NCBI GenBank assembly: GCA_963767835.1 | Contig: CAVYFY010000027.1 | Location: forward strand, 50,974 to 114,973 | Reading direction: 5' to 3' | Length of the DNA: 64,000 bases | Origin: SIAQ01 sp963767835 | GTDB lineage: Bacteria; Planctomycetota; Planctomycetia; Gemmatales; Gemmataceae | Part shown: positions 63,004-64,000 of the stretch, piece by piece | How positions within the stretch are numbered: position 1 is the first letter of the stretch | How the letters are laid out: every line of letters starts with the position of its first letter | Notes under the pieces: model-generated | Database searches by the model: none | What the model was told of the DNA's origin: nothing | Seen by the model: the letters and a program-made list of their open reading frames with translations, nothing else | Program-made: the position numbers and the translations under genes

Positions 63004-64000
63004 ATGTCGAAACGCAAGGAGCCCGAGCCCGAAGCCTCTTCGTGCACCACCGATGACCTCAGCAACCTGCCGTCACCAGGCCTTTCGGCAGAGGTTCTTG
63101 CTCACGTTGCACGCCTCGAAGAGCTCCGCTCCCGATGGGATCGTGCCGCCTGTGATCACCCCGGTGTGGATGCTGTCGTAGTTTGCCGACCCGATCTCCG
63201 CAGTAAAGAAGCTGAACGCCAGGCCCGGGATGTCCACTTCAAGCCCGCCGATCCAGCATCCGAGAATTACGCAGTGGATCTTGGCCAACAGACGAAGAGC
63301 GAGCACTTGGCCATGAGGTGTGGTGCGGAGTGGGAACGATGGATTCCTCCCTCACACGAACAAGTTGGCCAACTCGGGGGCCACGAGTACTGGAGCCATA
63401 TTGACAGCGAATTCACAGATCATGGGTCTGGCGTTCCCGTAAGCCACATTGACAAATGGGGGTGTACACTTTTTGGGCCGCCGGCACAGGGAATAACCAA
63501 CACTGCGCTTCGTCTGTTCAACTTGCTCGCCTCGGACACTGCAGGCCTGGTTCTTCCGCGCAGCCCGGCGCAGGGCAAGGCCCTTCTATCGCTCTGGCTT
63601 GTTCACCTCGCCGACCGGCCCGAGCCAATTGTCCCGGACGGGCAGAAGCAATTCCTTTTTTTGTCGACACTAGGTCCAGTGCGCACCTCTCCGATGTGGA
63701 TTCCCGTTACCCTTCAAAATCCCCCAACGACCTGGTGGGCCGTTCGGCTGCACAATGTGTTCAAACTTTCACGGGATGTCGTCGATCAGGCTATCGCTGC
63801 TTGCTTGCCTGCCCGTTCCTCTGCCACGACCCCGACCGCGCCACCGGTTGTCGAGAACCCCGCGGTTCAGTCGCGGCAAAGGCACCGCGGACCTACTGCG
63901 TCTCCGATTGTCGAGAAGCCCCTGTACCCCGAATGGACCAGGAAAGGCCCCTTTGGTTTGACGCTCAACACGAACACCCACACGGTTACAAGAAATGACC
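63004..64000 (+). CDS. Unidentified protein, 3' partial
   Basis: ATG 63004 follows GAGGAC by ~7 bp and the frame stays open for 332 codons to the window end, so it is real although it never meets a stop here. The N-terminus is charged (MSKRKEPEPEASSCTTDDLS); a middle region has GHEYWSHIDSEFTDHGSGVP and NVFKLSRDVVDQAIAACLPA; a Pro/Ala linker follows with two VVEN/IVEK repeats, then PEWTRKGPFGLTLNT. The ending resembles a small C-terminal domain common in planctomycete proteins, which is a weak guess. No signal peptide. Function unknown. Confidence 0.6.
   Translation, partial: MSKRKEPEPEASSCTTDDLSNLPSPGLSAEVLAHVARLEELRSRWDRAACDHPGVDAVVVCRPDLRSKEAERQARDVHFKPADPASENYAVDLGQQTKSEHLAMRCGAEWERWIPPSHEQVGQLGGHEYWSHIDSEFTDHGSGVPVSHIDKWGCTLFGPPAQGITNTALRLFNLLASDTAGLVLPRSPAQGKALLSLWLVHLADRPEPIVPDGQKQFLFLSTLGPVRTSPMWIPVTLQNPPTTWWAVRLHNVFKLSRDVVDQAIAACLPARSSATTPTAPPVVENPAVQSRQRHRGPTASPIVEKPLYPEWTRKGPFGLTLNTNTHTVTRND

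Overview
The window looks like a chromosomal segment of a planctomycete (Planctomycetota, probably Gemmatales or a related order). The evidence is the mix of gene families: a DUF1559 type II secretion-like protein followed by a small lipoprotein, a PSCyt1/DUF1549-DUF1553 protein, two DUF1501 proteins, two Uma2-family proteins, a TIGR03067-type protein, WD-repeat-like secreted proteins, and a calpain-like domain on a cadherin/Ig-like repeat protein. Base composition is GC-rich. No rRNA, CRISPR array or complete insertion sequence was seen.

Layout. 1-4.2 kb: end of a large adhesin-like protein with a degenerate calpain domain, then two tandemly duplicated beta-propeller-like secreted proteins. 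4.2-5.2 kb: low-information DNA with a dead integron-type integrase and a dispersed repeat. 5.2-10.2 kb (minus): an ExbB/TolQ-like proton-channel protein with two long ExbD-like partners, interrupted by a four-helix-bundle gene flanked by inverted repeats. 10.4-15.2 kb: hemD-like gene, planctomycete hypotheticals, two YbjN-like proteins and a GT2 glycosyltransferase. 15.5-19.0 kb: a MacAB-like efflux set (membrane fusion protein, ATPase, permease) with a small RelB/ParE-type pair attached. 19.5-26 kb: DUF1559 protein plus lipoprotein, rpsA and htpG. 26.4-37.4 kb: PSCyt1 protein, membrane WD-like protein, Uma2, DUF1501, TIGR03067 protein, enoyl-CoA hydratase, a second Uma2 and an epoxide-hydrolase-like enzyme. 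37.4-39.3 kb (minus): an isolated TssL/TssM-like pair. 39.7-41.3 kb: a secreted Ig-like protein. 41.3-43.6 kb: an island of toxin-antitoxin-type small genes and gene remnants, punctuated by three copies of a ~117-bp repeat. 44.0-47.3 kb: an SF2 helicase ending in six ~73-residue repeats. 47.6-49.7 kb: glgX. 50.0-50.5 kb: a peroxiredoxin-like gene with an in-frame UGA exactly where the first CxxC cysteine is expected. 50.5-58.6 kb (minus): a membrane fusion protein with two duplicated RND pumps. 58.9-61.2 kb: bestrophin and a second DUF1501 protein. 61.3 kb to the end: tRNA-Met(CAU), a tyrosine recombinase, and an unidentified gene that runs off the window.

Two themes cut across the window. 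First, short palindromic or low-complexity repeats are abundant. Besides lying between genes, several sit inside open reading frames and add in-frame peptides (htpG, DUF1501, helicase, PSCyt1 twice, ExbD-like protein), much like the palindromic elements described inside Rickettsia genes. Second, at least fourteen otherwise convincing genes need a single-base or small indel to read through. Many of these are probably assembly or read errors, so every frameshift call and the UGA call should be checked against raw reads.

The most interesting candidates are the putative selenoprotein (UGA plus a SECIS-like hairpin), the helicase with its C-terminal repeat array, the repeat-punctuated toxin-antitoxin island, and the invasion of coding sequence by palindromic elements.
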